64,000 nt of DNA from Dyadobacter sp. CY343 (GCF_021390335.1 NZ_JAJUXK010000004.1:1272897-1336896); one strand, 5' to 3'; shown: positions 34,801 to 44,683, counted from the stretch's first letter. Made by a program: numbers and translations. The notes: generated by a model not told the origin, from the sequence alone.

Positions 34801-35226
34801 TTACAAAAAAAGTTTCTTGATCCTCCGTTCCACCAATCGACTTTTCAAAATCCCATTAATAATTTGGTCAAAATGCTCATCGTCCAATTGATCCTTATAC
34901 TTTACTTTCCCTTCCTCAAACATCTTTTTAAACTCATCATACGGAATTGAAACAGGGCTATTGCAATTAATGTAAGTATTCTTGCTAAAAGGATTATCCG
35001 GCTCACTTTCGATAAAGACAATTGTATCATAATCGAGGTTACGCTTTTTGACAAAATTTAGTATTGTATCAAGCTTGGAAGTGCATACCGAAAACAATAG
35101 GATTTCTGTGCCTTTATCAAGCAATACATAATAGTGCGGATCGGGATTGCCTTGATAGTTAAGCGAAAAATAAAGGATGCTTTTTTCCTTAAGTACCTGA
35201 TAGAAGGCCTCAAAACTAACTTCCAT
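34801..35226 (-). CDS. Putative toxin partner of the Panacea protein
   Basis: 141 residues, family not recognised with certainty. It begins 8 bases after the Panacea gene, the spacing of a toxin-antitoxin pair. The order of strands (HYYVLLDKG, ILLFSVCTS, TIVFIESEP, NTYINCNSPVSIPYDEF) and the basic end KSRLVERRIKKLF suggest a small beta-barrel of PemK/MazF-like type, an RNA endonuclease fold, but this is by eye and weak. There is no signal peptide or membrane segment. In Panacea systems the toxin families vary widely, so another activity is possible. Confidence 0.55.
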   Translation of the reverse strand: MEVSFEAFYQVLKEKSILYFSLNYQGNPDPHYYVLLDKGTEILLFSVCTSKLDTILNFVKKRNLDYDTIVFIESEPDNPFSKNTYINCNSPVSIPYDEFKKMFEEGKVKYKDQLDDEHFDQIINGILKSRLVERRIKKLFL

Positions 35227-35234
35227 CGGGCCAA

Positions 35235-35810
35235 TTAAGCGGAGTATTCCAGGAAGATTTCTCTGGATTCATTTAGGAATTCTTCACTGTCGTTGAACAA
35301 GCCAATCTTATCGCTCACATTCACGAAGAAATCATCCATGATGATTTCATACCTGCCTTTTTCAGCGATTTCAAAATTTGCTTTGTAGCGGATCCATTCG
35401 GGAAAGTTATGAGAGAGCTCTGACAAAGCGAAATGGTCATAGTGCTTGTACTTTTCCCAAATCAGATCCAATACCTCTATATCTGTTTCAGAAAAAACAT
35501 CCATGTCCGGCTCCGCGTGAACTGAGTAGTCATATTGGCTGGATGTTAAATACTTAGCTATGTTTTGCGTTTCTCCTCTGTCAAAGGAGATGCCGGAGCC
35601 TTTCAATAAATCAAATGTGCAGGAAGCTACTGGGCCATTTTTCATGGCAAAATATTGGTCTCCTGTGATTGTTCGGCCATATTGCCTTAAATGATATCGA
35701 TCGGAGAGCCAGATCAGTTTCAGCGCTTTCATTTTGTTCAGGCTGCCGCCTCCTAGATTGCCAAAGTGCACAAGAGCTTGAAGTGCTTTCTCAGTTCTAA
35801 ATCTTTCCAT
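35235..35810 (-). CDS. Panacea (SocA-like, DUF4065) antitoxin-type protein
   Basis: 191 residues. The Panacea core is clear at about 20-75: LNKMKALKLIWLSDRYHLR, YGRTITGDQYFAMKNGPVAS. Panacea (formerly DUF4065) proteins are hyperpromiscuous antitoxins that neutralise diverse toxins encoded next to them, and some act as ClpXP adaptors like SocA. The C-terminal half is helical, with DIEVLDLIWEKYKHYDHFALSELSH as in other members. It precedes the 141-residue ORF by 8 bases and follows a broken XRE regulator. Confidence 0.85.
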   Translation of the reverse strand: MERFRTEKALQALVHFGNLGGGSLNKMKALKLIWLSDRYHLRQYGRTITGDQYFAMKNGPVASCTFDLLKGSGISFDRGETQNIAKYLTSSQYDYSVHAEPDMDVFSETDIEVLDLIWEKYKHYDHFALSELSHNFPEWIRYKANFEIAEKGRYEIIMDDFFVNVSDKIGLFNDSEEFLNESREIFLEYSA

Positions 35811-35879
35811 AGCTGTGGCAGGTGGTATGTGTATAATGAGTGCAAAAGTAATACAAATATGGACTTAGAGAAGACAACC

Positions 35880-36297
35880 TCACCTCCCCCCAATCACTCT
35901 CTCCAACCGCCCCATCATCTCATCCTTCTCTTTCAACATCCGCTCATAAAGCGCAATCTTCTCTTCATGAGTTGAATAATCTTTTCCATCGGATGTAGAT
36001 TGAAGGTGCCAAAGTTGAAGGAGTTTTCAACTCTATCGAAAGTGTTTGAGATAATATTCACAGCTTGTTGTTCATCAAAATTCCGAATCGCCTCAGCAGG
36101 GATTTTAAGAATCGCCGAAACTTGTTCTAAAATATCAGAATCGATCTTTTCTCTTTGTTCAAGCAAAGAGATCTTTTGCTGGTTCCAGTCTTCGCCGAGC
36201 TCGAACGCAAGAAAATCCTGCTTGATTCCCAGCATCTCGCGGAAGCGTTCAAATTCCGGCCTTCGTGGATCTTAATGTTGGGAGTAGTATTTGTCAT
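35880..36297 (-). pseudogene. XRE-type regulator with two frameshifts
   Basis: Read through three frames, this gives a HTH regulator: start MTNTTPNIKIHEGRNL (ATG 36297), then a shift near 36255 into RFREMLGIKQDFLAFELGED (helix-turn-helix), a long helical middle, and a second shift near 35957 into EKIALYERMLKEKDEMMGRL with stop at 35880. Each break looks like one missing base. The middle frame alone is 100 residues open. Either the gene has decayed or the assembly has two errors. It may have regulated the neighbouring Panacea pair. Confidence 0.8.
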
Positions 36298-36485
36298 ACA
36301 CCCTGGGGTTTCAATTTGTTAAGCAATTTATAGAATCCGCCTGATAAGATTGCGGATATCTTACCATTTAGGAATGTAGGTTACCAGCCGACCTGGTTTA
36401 CCCTATAACCTGCTGCTGAGAATTATCGAGCCGCTTCGATATTTTAAATATTGCTTTCTAAAATCGTTAGGAGTCAGATTGATCC

Positions 36486-36493
36486 TATATTTG
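36486..36493 (+). promoter_or_regulatory. Candidate -7 box (TATATTTG) for asnS
   Basis: Exact TAnnTTTG match 41 bases before the asnS ATG; TCG, one base off TTG, lies 19 bases upstream. The rest of the 237-base gap shows no other signal. Confidence 0.55.
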
Positions 36494-36534
36494 CGCCAAA
36501 ATTCATAGTTTTTACCAAAACAACGATTGCAAAA

Positions 36535-37971
36535 ATGGGACCGCTGCAAATCAAGGAAATATTACAGGCTACTCCTGAAAATCAACCCGTTACACTAAAA
36601 GGCTGGGTTCGGACTAAAAGAGAAAGTAAAAACGCGATATTCATTGCTTTAAATGACGGCTCAACAATCCACAATATACAGGCGGTTGCACAGCCGGGCC
36701 AGTTCCCCGACGAACTGATCCAGATTGTCACTACCGGAGCATGTTTGAAAATCACTGGTCAACTCGTTGAATCACAGGGATCGGGTCAGGCCGTTGAGGT
36801 GAAAGTCGAGTCGATCGAGGTTTATGGAGCTGCTGATCCTGACGTTTATCCGCTTCAACCAAAAAAGCATTCACTCGAATTCCTTCGCGAAATCGCACAT
36901 TTGCGCCCCCGCACCAATACTTTCGGCGCCATTTTGCGTATCCGCCACGCACTGGCTTTCGCTGTGCATCAGTATTTCAACGACAGAGGATTTTTCTATC
37001 TGCACACCCCCGTAATCACGGCTTCTGACGCGGAAGGTGCCGGCGAAATGTTCCGGGTTACTACGCTGGATTTAAACAAAATCCCAAGAACTGAGGAGGG
37101 TGCTATTAACTTTAAAGAAGATTTCTTCGGAAGAGAGGCGAACCTGACCGTTTCGGGGCAGCTGGAAGGCGAGCTTGGTGCGATGGCATTGTCCAAGATA
37201 TATACTTTCGGCCCTACTTTCCGCGCTGAAAACTCCAATACTACTCGCCACCTGGCCGAATTCTGGATGATCGAGCCAGAAATGGCGTTTTTCGAGCTGG
37301 AAGACAATATGGATGCGGCGGAAGATTTTGTCAAAACCGTAATTGCATCCGCGCTGGAAAACTGCAAGGATGATTTGAATTTCCTTCAAAACCGCCTCGC
37401 AGAAGAAGATAAGAACAAGCCGCAAAACGAGCGCTCTATTCCGCTTCTTGAAAAACTGAGCTTTGTGGTCGACAATCCATTCGAGCGGCTGACCTATACG
37501 GAAGCGATTGAGATTTTACTCAAATCAAAACCACATAAGGAAAAAAAATTCCAATATCCCGTGGGCTGGGGAATCGACCTTTCCAGCGAGCATGAGCGTT
37601 ATTTGGTCGAAAAGCATTTCAAAAAACCGGTAATTCTGACCAACTATCCGAAAGAGATCAAGTCATTTTATATGAAGCTCGATGAGGATGGAAAGACAGT
37701 ACGCGCGATGGATGTACTTTTCCCAGGGATCGGCGAAATTATCGGTGGAAGTCAGCGGGAAGAAAACTATGAAAAGCTGCTCGGCCGCGTGCATGAAGTA
37801 GGTATCGACCCGCAAAACCTATGGTGGTACCTCGAAACGCGGAAATTTGGAACCGCGCCGCACTCAGGCTTCGGTCTCGGCTTCGAGCGTCTCGTTCTGT
37901 TTGTAACCGGTATGAGCAATATCCGCGATGTAATACCTTTCCCGAGGTATCCGAAAAGCGCAGAATTTTAA
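36535..37971 (+). CDS. asnS: Asparagine-tRNA ligase
   Basis: 478 residues from the ATG at 36535 (an in-frame start at 36451 would place the -7 box inside the gene). It charges tRNA-Asn. An OB-fold anticodon domain (about 15-105, [25 protein letters not shown]) is followed by the class II core: motif 1 [20 protein letters not shown], motif 2 [24 protein letters not shown] split here, motif 3 [12 protein letters not shown]. The GPTFRAE/HLAEFWM wording separates AsnS from AspS. It ends with a terminator. Confidence 0.96.
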   Translation: MGPLQIKEILQATPENQPVTLKGWVRTKRESKNAIFIALNDGSTIHNIQAVAQPGQFPDELIQIVTTGACLKITGQLVESQGSGQAVEVKVESIEVYGAADPDVYPLQPKKHSLEFLREIAHLRPRTNTFGAILRIRHALAFAVHQYFNDRGFFYLHTPVITASDAEGAGEMFRVTTLDLNKIPRTEEGAINFKEDFFGREANLTVSGQLEGELGAMALSKIYTFGPTFRAENSNTTRHLAEFWMIEPEMAFFELEDNMDAAEDFVKTVIASALENCKDDLNFLQNRLAEEDKNKPQNERSIPLLEKLSFVVDNPFERLTYTEAIEILLKSKPHKEKKFQYPVGWGIDLSSEHERYLVEKHFKKPVILTNYPKEIKSFYMKLDEDGKTVRAMDVLFPGIGEIIGGSQREENYEKLLGRVHEVGIDPQNLWWYLETRKFGTAPHSGFGLGFERLVLFVTGMSNIRDVIPFPRYPKSAEF

Positions 37972-37976
37972 GTTCC

Positions 37977-38005
37977 AAATCCCGGCCAGTCGCCGGGATT
38001 TTGTG
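37977..38005 (+). terminator. Terminator after asnS
   Basis: Perfect 10-bp stem AAATCCCGGC / GCCGGGATTT (37977-37986, 37992-38001), followed by a short T-rich tail. Confidence 0.8.
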
Positions 38006-38111
38006 TTTTAATACCTCTCAAAAAAACAACCTTCCTACCACCGTTACCTTTCCAGTGCTTTACCGTCTAAGTAAAGTAAATAGTGTAAATCTCACTTAAT
38101 CGTACACGCAC

Positions 38112-39230
38112 ATGGAAAGTTTAATGCGGATCCCTTGGGTCGGTCTTCTTCTTGTCTTTTTTAGTTTTAAATGCATTGCTCAGCCTTTTCAGGTTAAGTG
38201 GACCATGGATTATACCCAGGCAGGAGTGTCCAGCGATGCTAACTTTACGCCCACGAATGCTGTTCTGGCGGGCGGTACCAATGATTTCACATTGCCGACG
38301 GTTTACAGTCCGGGCGGGTCGATCGGGGCTGGCTATATTATCCGTCCGTGGTCGCTGGCGTCTTCCAAAAGCAGGTACATGGAATTTACATTCGCTGCCA
38401 ACTCTTTTAAGTATAACATTTCGTCCATTTCATTTCGCCTCCGAAGGTCGCCTACCGGCCCGGATATGATCCGCCTGCGATCATCAATGGACGGTTTCAA
38501 TACTGATATTAGTGCTACAAACATCACCAATTCCAACGTTTTCAATTCTTACAGTATACCCGTTCACTTCGCCAATCTTTCCGAAAACACTTTTTCCATT
38601 CGCATTTACGCACATAATGCCCCGAGTATTCACGGGGTTTTGTGGTTTGATGAAATTACGATCAACGGAATTGTGCTGCCGATTGTCTTGCCGCTGGAAC
38701 TGACTTATTTCAAGGGCGAAGTGGGTGAGCGAGCGGTCAGGTTGCTTTGGGAAACGGCCTGGGAGAAGAACACCGCCGAGTTTCTGGTCGAACGAAGTTC
38801 GGATCTCGTGAATTTTGAAGAAATTGGTTCAGTCGATGCGGCCGGGGAAACCAGCAGCCGGAAGGATTACCATTTCGCCGACAACCTGCCGCTGTCAGGA
38901 GCGGGTTATTACCGTTTGCGGCTTGTCGATCAGGACCAATCCTATTCCTTTTCAAAAACAATCGATATTACTACCCTGGAAACCGGGCGCGGCCTGCAAG
39001 TGGAGCCCAATCCCGCCTCTCCCGAAAAAATTATAATCTCTGGTAAAAATATAAATCCGAAAGTGCTTTCATTGACCTCCTCCGAGGGTCAGGCAATCGC
39101 TTTTAAATGTATAAAAAACGGCGCCAACTCCGTGATTTTGTTGCCAATACACGCGCTTCAACCCGGAATATATATCCTGACTTCCCCAAGAAATATTGGG
39201 AAAGAACATGTTAAAATACTAGTTCGCTAA
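38112..39230 (+). CDS. Secreted protein with T9SS type A sorting domain
   Basis: 372 residues. A signal peptide (about 1-24, ending KCIAQ) precedes an unrecognised beta domain (25-200). Then PLELTYFKGEVGERAVRLLWETA (split around residue 205) marks the fibronectin-like unit common before T9SS tails, and a C-terminal sorting domain (about 300-372, VEPNPASPEKIIISG...LQPGIYILT). Expected to be exported by T9SS and attached to the surface. The ligand or substrate is not visible. It may be co-transcribed with the serine hydrolase downstream. Confidence 0.88.
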   Translation: MESLMRIPWVGLLLVFFSFKCIAQPFQVKWTMDYTQAGVSSDANFTPTNAVLAGGTNDFTLPTVYSPGGSIGAGYIIRPWSLASSKSRYMEFTFAANSFKYNISSISFRLRRSPTGPDMIRLRSSMDGFNTDISATNITNSNVFNSYSIPVHFANLSENTFSIRIYAHNAPSIHGVLWFDEITINGIVLPIVLPLELTYFKGEVGERAVRLLWETAWEKNTAEFLVERSSDLVNFEEIGSVDAAGETSSRKDYHFADNLPLSGAGYYRLRLVDQDQSYSFSKTIDITTLETGRGLQVEPNPASPEKIIISGKNINPKVLSLTSSEGQAIAFKCIKNGANSVILLPIHALQPGIYILTSPRNIGKEHVKILVR

Positions 39231-39328
39231 AATAATCTATGCTTAATTTGTGTATAATAAGCATAAAAGATGGCGGTCGACCATCGTTTCATAATCTACG
39301 TTCCGAAAAATTAAAAGGCCCCAAGCCT

Positions 39329-40540
39329 ATGTTGAGAAAAGTGCAGCCAAAAGTGTGGTGGACAGCCCTAGCTGTTGTGGTAGTTCTGCTGGTTTCCTGG
39401 GGATTAGTTAGAAAAAACAAATCGGAAACTGAGGAAGTGGCTGTGCGCGCCAAAGTAATGGCGAGCCTCGATCCGGTTGCTATTAGGTCTCCGAATGCAG
39501 CGACAGCGGCCAAGATCGCCAAGATCGAAGACATTTTCAGGCGTAAAAAACGCGCTGGCTTCAATGGTAATGTGTTGATCGTGCAAAAAGGTGAGATCCT
39601 GTATGAGAACTCTTTCGGTTTTGCCCATATTAAAGAAAAGGATACTCTAACGAGCTCGTCACGTTTTCAGCTGGCTTCGCTTTCAAAGCCTTTTACGGCT
39701 ATTGCTATGCTGAAACTGATCCAGGAAGGCCGCGTAACTCTCGACGATTCGGTTCAGCGTTTTTTCCCCGATTTCCCCTATCACGGTGTCAAAGTAGATA
39801 TGCTTCTGAGCCACCGGAGCGGACTGCCAAATTACATTTACTCATTTACCGACAGCATTCGTCACGGCAAGAAATATCCTGATAATCTGGATATTATGGA
39901 CTGGTACGCCAAAGTAGTACCGACTCCGACACCTTATAACAAACCGGGAAGATCGTTTAATTACTGCAATACCAACTACTGCGTACTCGCAGCGATCGTC
40001 GAAAAAGTGACCGGAGATACGTTCGGCAAATACCTCAATGATCAGATTTTCGCGCCGCTGGGTATGCTGAATACCTTTTTGGTAACTGACACATCCTCTG
40101 CGGCTGTCAAAGACAGGACCGTCGGACACCAGTTCGGGCGCAGGCTTGAAAAGGATTATTACGATGATGTAGTCGGCGACAAAGGCTTGTATTCCACCAC
40201 AGGCGATATTTATCGATTTTACAACGGGCTGACTAAAGGCCTGCTTCTTGACAAAAAATTACTCGACGAAGCATTCAAACCCCGCAGTTTCGAGCGCGCA
40301 GGTATCCGTAATTATGGGTATGGATTTCGGATGCACATCAATAAAGACAATTCGCCCCGCTTCATTTATCACGGCGGGTGGTGGAAAGGTTATAACACCA
40401 TGTTATGGGTTTGTCCGGACGACGAGGCGGTCATTATTGTGCTCGGTAATTCCTACAATCGCTCTACTTACGACCTGAAAGAAGTGCTTGAAGCGATCCA
40501 CGGTCCCGGTAAAATTGAAGATATCGAGAAAGAAATCTAG
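39329..40540 (+). CDS. Membrane-anchored serine hydrolase (beta-lactamase/PBP family)
   Basis: 403 residues from the ATG at 39329; a farther in-frame ATG (39239) would add 30 residues before the anchor. One membrane segment (11-27) is followed by a penicillin-binding-protein-type hydrolase domain: SLSK at 117-120, the tyrosine motif YCNTNY near 223, and HGGWWKGY near 350. Such class C-like enzymes cleave D-Ala peptides, esters or amides; the substrate is unknown. Likely a periplasmic or membrane-facing enzyme of the cell wall. Confidence 0.88.
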   Translation: MLRKVQPKVWWTALAVVVVLLVSWGLVRKNKSETEEVAVRAKVMASLDPVAIRSPNAATAAKIAKIEDIFRRKKRAGFNGNVLIVQKGEILYENSFGFAHIKEKDTLTSSSRFQLASLSKPFTAIAMLKLIQEGRVTLDDSVQRFFPDFPYHGVKVDMLLSHRSGLPNYIYSFTDSIRHGKKYPDNLDIMDWYAKVVPTPTPYNKPGRSFNYCNTNYCVLAAIVEKVTGDTFGKYLNDQIFAPLGMLNTFLVTDTSSAAVKDRTVGHQFGRRLEKDYYDDVVGDKGLYSTTGDIYRFYNGLTKGLLLDKKLLDEAFKPRSFERAGIRNYGYGFRMHINKDNSPRFIYHGGWWKGYNTMLWVCPDDEAVIIVLGNSYNRSTYDLKEVLEAIHGPGKIEDIEKEI

Positions 40541-40601
40541 CACTGTTTGAATTCGGTCACGAATTCAGGATATTTGCCGAAATCAAACGAATTCAAGCCT
40601 T

Positions 40602-42563
40602 ATGCCAGATTCTGCGTATTTTTTGCCGGCCGCCCTGTTGCTGGGAATACCGTTTCTGACATTCTTTTTCTTGTGGCTTGGAGGTAAAAGTTTGAACACC
40701 GCAGCGGGCTACCTCGGCACCGCAGCCACAATATCCGGTTTGCTCATCAGCTTCTGGTACGCCGATCCCGCCACTTTACACATCGTTAAATTCAACTGGC
40801 TCGTCATCGGTAACAAAGTGATCGAGCTATCTTTCCGGTTCGACCGCCTCACGTGCATTATGCTCGCCATCGTGCACTTTGTAGCCGCACTGGTCCAGAT
40901 ATACTCCGTTTCTTACATGCACGGCGACAAGAACGTGCATCGCTATTACGCGTTTCTGCAACTGTTCTTATTCTCGATGGTCGGCATTGTAGTCGCCGGC
41001 AGCTTGCTGGTGATGTACATGTTCTGGGAGCTTGTTGGGCTTTCCTCCTACTTGCTCATCGGTTTCTGGTATTTCAAAAAAAGGACTGTCTGGGCTGCGC
41101 AAAAGGCATTTGTACTGAACAGGATCGGCGATGCAGCTTTCCTGACGGGCATTTTAATGTTGTTTTACTATACTGGCTCTACCGATTTTGAAGTGATCCC
41201 GGGCAAGCTCTGGGAACTCTCGCCGGGCCTTGTCACCGCCATCGGGCTGTGTCTGTTTGGAGGTTGTATGGGAAAATCAGCCCAGTTTCCATTATCAGGC
41301 TGGCTCCCCGACGCGATGGAAGGCCCTACCCCGGTTTCCGCGTTAATTCACGCAGCTACAATGGTAGCGGCAGGTATTTTTCTGCTAGCTCGCATTTCGT
41401 TTATGCTAACTTTTGAAGCGAGACTGGTGATCCTGGCAATAGGTACAATCACCATGCTGACCGGTGCTGTAAAAGCGATCAATGAATGGGATATTAAACG
41501 GGTGCTGGCTTACAGTACCATGTCACAGCTGGGTTTGATGGTCGTAGCTGTCGGTTTCGGAAGCTGGCAAACTGCTATGTTCCACCTTGCGACCCACGCG
41601 TTTTTCAAAGCCGGGCTTTTCCTTTCTGCCGGCTCGGTCATTCACGCAGTAACTCCTTCGGAAGAGAATACTGCATTCGACCCGCAGAATATGCGCTCAA
41701 TGGGTGGTTTAAAAAAAAGCCTTCCTATTACTTTTCTTTGCTTTTCAATCTGCGCGGCTGCATTGGCCGGGCTGCCTTTCTTTTCAGGATTTTTGTCCAA
41801 AGATGCGATCATTACCGAAGGTTTTCTTTGGGCCGAAGAAGTGGGGCCGCTTGCCTATATCTTCCTGCTAATAGTCGTGTTTTCAGCCGGACTTACTGCC
41901 TATTATATGACGCGTCAGGTTTGGCTGGTGTTTTTTGGTGAGAAAAGATATTCGGGAACGCAGTCTGTGCACCCGCACGAATCCCCTGCTACCATGTGGA
42001 TTCCTATGGTACTGCTTGCTGCACTTTCGCTGTTTATCTGGTTTTCCTTTAATCCGTTCAATGCGTCCGGCTGGTTTCTACATTTCCTCGATCCGACAGA
42101 ATCTGCTCACCTTTTCTGGGTACCAATTCTCGCAACCGGAACTACTATCCTGTTCATTTTCCTGGCTTACCGTCAGATCAGCGGCCCAAATCCATTTGGC
42201 ATCGGATCGGCAGAAACGAAAGTAAATTTTTTGGAAAAAATAAATATCAACTGGCTTCGGGATTACTCGCAGGACCGCTACTTCATTGTACCATTTGCGG
42301 CGATAGCCGGATATTTCAAAAAACTGGAAGCCCGCGCGATTGATTCTTTGGTCGAATTCGTTGCAAAAGGCAGTGTTGTCACTGCTCACGTTATCAGCTG
42401 GGTCGACCGAAATGTGGTCGATGGCGGCGTGAATCTGACTGTCTACACAATTCGTTCTGCCGGAAATGCCGCACGCGGTCTGCAAAATGGAAAGATCCAG
42501 TCCTATTACCTTGTCACGATAACGGGCGTTTTTTTACTGGTACTCTGGCTATTCTTTGCCTGA
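40602..42563 (+). CDS. nuoL: NADH-quinone oxidoreductase subunit L
   Basis: 653 residues, about 16 membrane helices. It has the antiporter-like proton channel of respiratory complex I: the N-terminal extension FDRLTCIMLAIVHFVAALVQIYS, LVGLSSYLLIGFWYFKKRTV, then QFPLSGWLPDAMEGPTPVSA with the key Lys-bearing helix, and NEWDIKRVLAYSTMSQLGLM. A long C-terminal amphipathic helix region follows residue 520. Only nuoM follows; no other nuo gene is in the window. A DabB-type carbon-uptake subunit is less likely because nuoM, not dabA, is adjacent. Confidence 0.93.
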   Translation: MPDSAYFLPAALLLGIPFLTFFFLWLGGKSLNTAAGYLGTAATISGLLISFWYADPATLHIVKFNWLVIGNKVIELSFRFDRLTCIMLAIVHFVAALVQIYSVSYMHGDKNVHRYYAFLQLFLFSMVGIVVAGSLLVMYMFWELVGLSSYLLIGFWYFKKRTVWAAQKAFVLNRIGDAAFLTGILMLFYYTGSTDFEVIPGKLWELSPGLVTAIGLCLFGGCMGKSAQFPLSGWLPDAMEGPTPVSALIHAATMVAAGIFLLARISFMLTFEARLVILAIGTITMLTGAVKAINEWDIKRVLAYSTMSQLGLMVVAVGFGSWQTAMFHLATHAFFKAGLFLSAGSVIHAVTPSEENTAFDPQNMRSMGGLKKSLPITFLCFSICAAALAGLPFFSGFLSKDAIITEGFLWAEEVGPLAYIFLLIVVFSAGLTAYYMTRQVWLVFFGEKRYSGTQSVHPHESPATMWIPMVLLAALSLFIWFSFNPFNASGWFLHFLDPTESAHLFWVPILATGTTILFIFLAYRQISGPNPFGIGSAETKVNFLEKININWLRDYSQDRYFIVPFAAIAGYFKKLEARAIDSLVEFVAKGSVVTAHVISWVDRNVVDGGVNLTVYTIRSAGNAARGLQNGKIQSYYLVTITGVFLLVLWLFFA

Positions 42564-42595
42564 TTTAGGCAAATGCCATTCTAAAACAACATTTG

Positions 42596-44266
42596 ATGAT
42601 TGATCATATACTTTCCTTACTGATTGCAATACCGATGCTGGGCGCGGCTGCGGTGGCTTTGTGGCCTTCCAAACAGGCCGGCCATTTCAGGATCGTTGCG
42701 CTCGTTACCCTCCTTATCGAAGCGTTACTCGCCGTTTTTCTATTCCTGAATTTCGATAATCAGGACTTCGCCCACCAAATGGCTGAAACTACCGATTGGA
42801 TCACATTACCGATCGGCTCGCTGGGTATTGTTTCTATCGATTATGCGCTTGCAGTCGATGGGATCAGTTTTCCATTGGTATTACTCGCGGTGATCGTGTT
42901 ACTAGCTGGTGTGGTAAGTTCCTGGGAAATCTCGCAGAAAACCCGCGCTTATTTTTCGCTGTACCTTTTGCTTACGGGCAGCGTGATCGGTTGTTTTCTG
43001 GCGCAGGATTTCTTCCTTTTCTATTTGTTTTTCGAATTTATGCTTCTGCCCATGTATTTCCTGATCGGTCTCTGGGGCGGCCCAAGGAGGGAATATGCTG
43101 CATTGAAATTCTTTATCTACACATTTTTCGGCTCCCTGCTGATCCTGATCGTCATGATCGGGCTTTATTTGTCCGTTATAGATCCGCTCGAAACAGCCAG
43201 AGTTGTAGGAATTATGGGAATGGAAGACGCTATTCATCCTGACCTGATCCCGCAAATCCAGCAGTGGTTGATCGATGGGAAAATCGCTCCGGAGCAGATC
43301 GTGCACACATTCCGTTTTCAATACCTGGCCGATCCGGGCAACTATCTGCCGGGCTCACTATTGCATTTGGCTTCGCAATATTTTGTCGGGGATATTCCGC
43401 TGCGCTTACTTGCTTTCTGGTTTCTGTTTATTGGTTTTGCGGTCAAATTGCCCGTTTTCCCGGTTCATACCTGGCTGCCCGATGCGCACGTTGAGGCGCC
43501 TACTCCTATTTCGGTAGTACTTGCCGGTATTTTGTTAAAAATCGGAGGTTACGGTTTTATCCGGATCGTCGACGGTTTTTTCCCGCTCGAAGCGCAGCAT
43601 AGCGCCATTCCACTTGCGATTCTGGGTATGATCTCGATCGTTTACGGTGGATTTAATGCACTCGGACAGACGGACCTGAAAAAAATGATCGCCTATTCTT
43701 CTGTCTCGCACATGGGATTTGTGCTGCTCGGGATAGCCGCATTCACGGCGGAGGGTTTAAACGGAGCTATTTATCAAATGGTCAGCCACGGGATACTTTC
43801 GGCAATGCTATTTTTACTTGCCGGCGTAGTTTACGATCGTACGCACGATCGTAATATCGACCATTACCGCGGGCTGATCAGCGTGATGCCGCAGTACACG
43901 ATCATTACCGGAATCGCTTTTTTTGCTTCGCTGGGTCTGCCCGGATTTTCAGGGTTTGTGGGTGAAATTTTCACGCTGATGGGCGCTTTTCAGTCCGACG
44001 CACTTCCTGCGTGGATTCCTGCATTATCAACACTCGGAATCGTCCTGGCAGCAGCCTATTTCCTCTGGACTTACCAGCGCATGTTTTTCGGTTCTTTCTG
44101 GTATAAAAACGGCGATTCGTCGGTATTGACCGATCTTACAGTTCGCGAAAAAACCTTGCTTATTCCCCTCGCGATCCTTACTGTATTACTTGGAATATTG
44201 CCCGGCATTCTGTTTAATATGACGGGCCCGACGATTGAGGCGTGGCTGAGAGGGTTAAATCACTGA
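42596..44266 (+). CDS. nuoM: NADH-quinone oxidoreductase subunit M
   Basis: 556 residues from the ATG at 42596 (a TTG sits one codon before). A second antiporter-like subunit of complex I. Motifs: DFFLFYLFFEFMLLPMYFLIG, KLPVFPVHTWLPDAHVEAPT, GQTDLKKMIAYSSVSHMGF. The stretch around residues 200-255 is longer than in many NuoM proteins, with DLIPQIQQWLIDGKIAPEQI. It lies 32 bases after nuoL. nuoN, which normally follows, is absent; the next gene faces the other way. Confidence 0.94.
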   Translation: MIDHILSLLIAIPMLGAAAVALWPSKQAGHFRIVALVTLLIEALLAVFLFLNFDNQDFAHQMAETTDWITLPIGSLGIVSIDYALAVDGISFPLVLLAVIVLLAGVVSSWEISQKTRAYFSLYLLLTGSVIGCFLAQDFFLFYLFFEFMLLPMYFLIGLWGGPRREYAALKFFIYTFFGSLLILIVMIGLYLSVIDPLETARVVGIMGMEDAIHPDLIPQIQQWLIDGKIAPEQIVHTFRFQYLADPGNYLPGSLLHLASQYFVGDIPLRLLAFWFLFIGFAVKLPVFPVHTWLPDAHVEAPTPISVVLAGILLKIGGYGFIRIVDGFFPLEAQHSAIPLAILGMISIVYGGFNALGQTDLKKMIAYSSVSHMGFVLLGIAAFTAEGLNGAIYQMVSHGILSAMLFLLAGVVYDRTHDRNIDHYRGLISVMPQYTIITGIAFFASLGLPGFSGFVGEIFTLMGAFQSDALPAWIPALSTLGIVLAAAYFLWTYQRMFFGSFWYKNGDSSVLTDLTVREKTLLIPLAILTVLLGILPGILFNMTGPTIEAWLRGLNH

Positions 44267-44272
44267 TATTTC

Positions 44273-44683
44273 CTATTTGCCGAAAAACTGATCTAAACTG
44301 AATCTGCCTTTTTTCGATAATGCTTGCAGTTGCTGCTGCTGTTCCGGCGTCAGGATCTCGATGATTTCAGCACGTTTTTGTTCGGCCAGCATTCTCCGGT
44401 CGCGGCGCTTGGTACCGTCTTTCCTTTCCAGCTTTCTTTCAAAACGGGCGTATCTGCGGTCAATTTTTTTCAGTTGTTTCTGCTGACGTTTGCTTAGTTC
44501 CAGCTCCGTAGCGAACCGGTCCATGTTCTTTTCAAGCCTGCGGTTATTAAGTTTGGGATTAGTGGCTGCCTCTTCGGTATCGAAACTGTCCCTCCTTTCG
44601 GCGCGCTGGGCATTGACCGAAGTGACAGAACCTGAGATCCACAAAGTCACTGCAAACAGGAAAAACAACGTTACTTTTTTCAT
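44273..44683 (-). CDS. Periplasmic Spy/LTXXQ-like basic protein
   Basis: 136 residues. A signal peptide (about 1-25, ending SVNA-Q) is followed by a highly charged all-helical chain (LELSKRQQKQLKKIDRRYAR) and the LTPEQQQQL signature near residue 115 that marks Spy/CpxP-like periplasmic helpers. Those proteins act as chaperones or metal-stress sensors; the same role here is inference. It stands alone, convergent with nuoM. Confidence 0.78.
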   Translation of the reverse strand: MKKVTLFFLFAVTLWISGSVTSVNAQRAERRDSFDTEEAATNPKLNNRRLEKNMDRFATELELSKRQQKQLKKIDRRYARFERKLERKDGTKRRDRRMLAEQKRAEIIEILTPEQQQQLQALSKKGRFSLDQFFGK

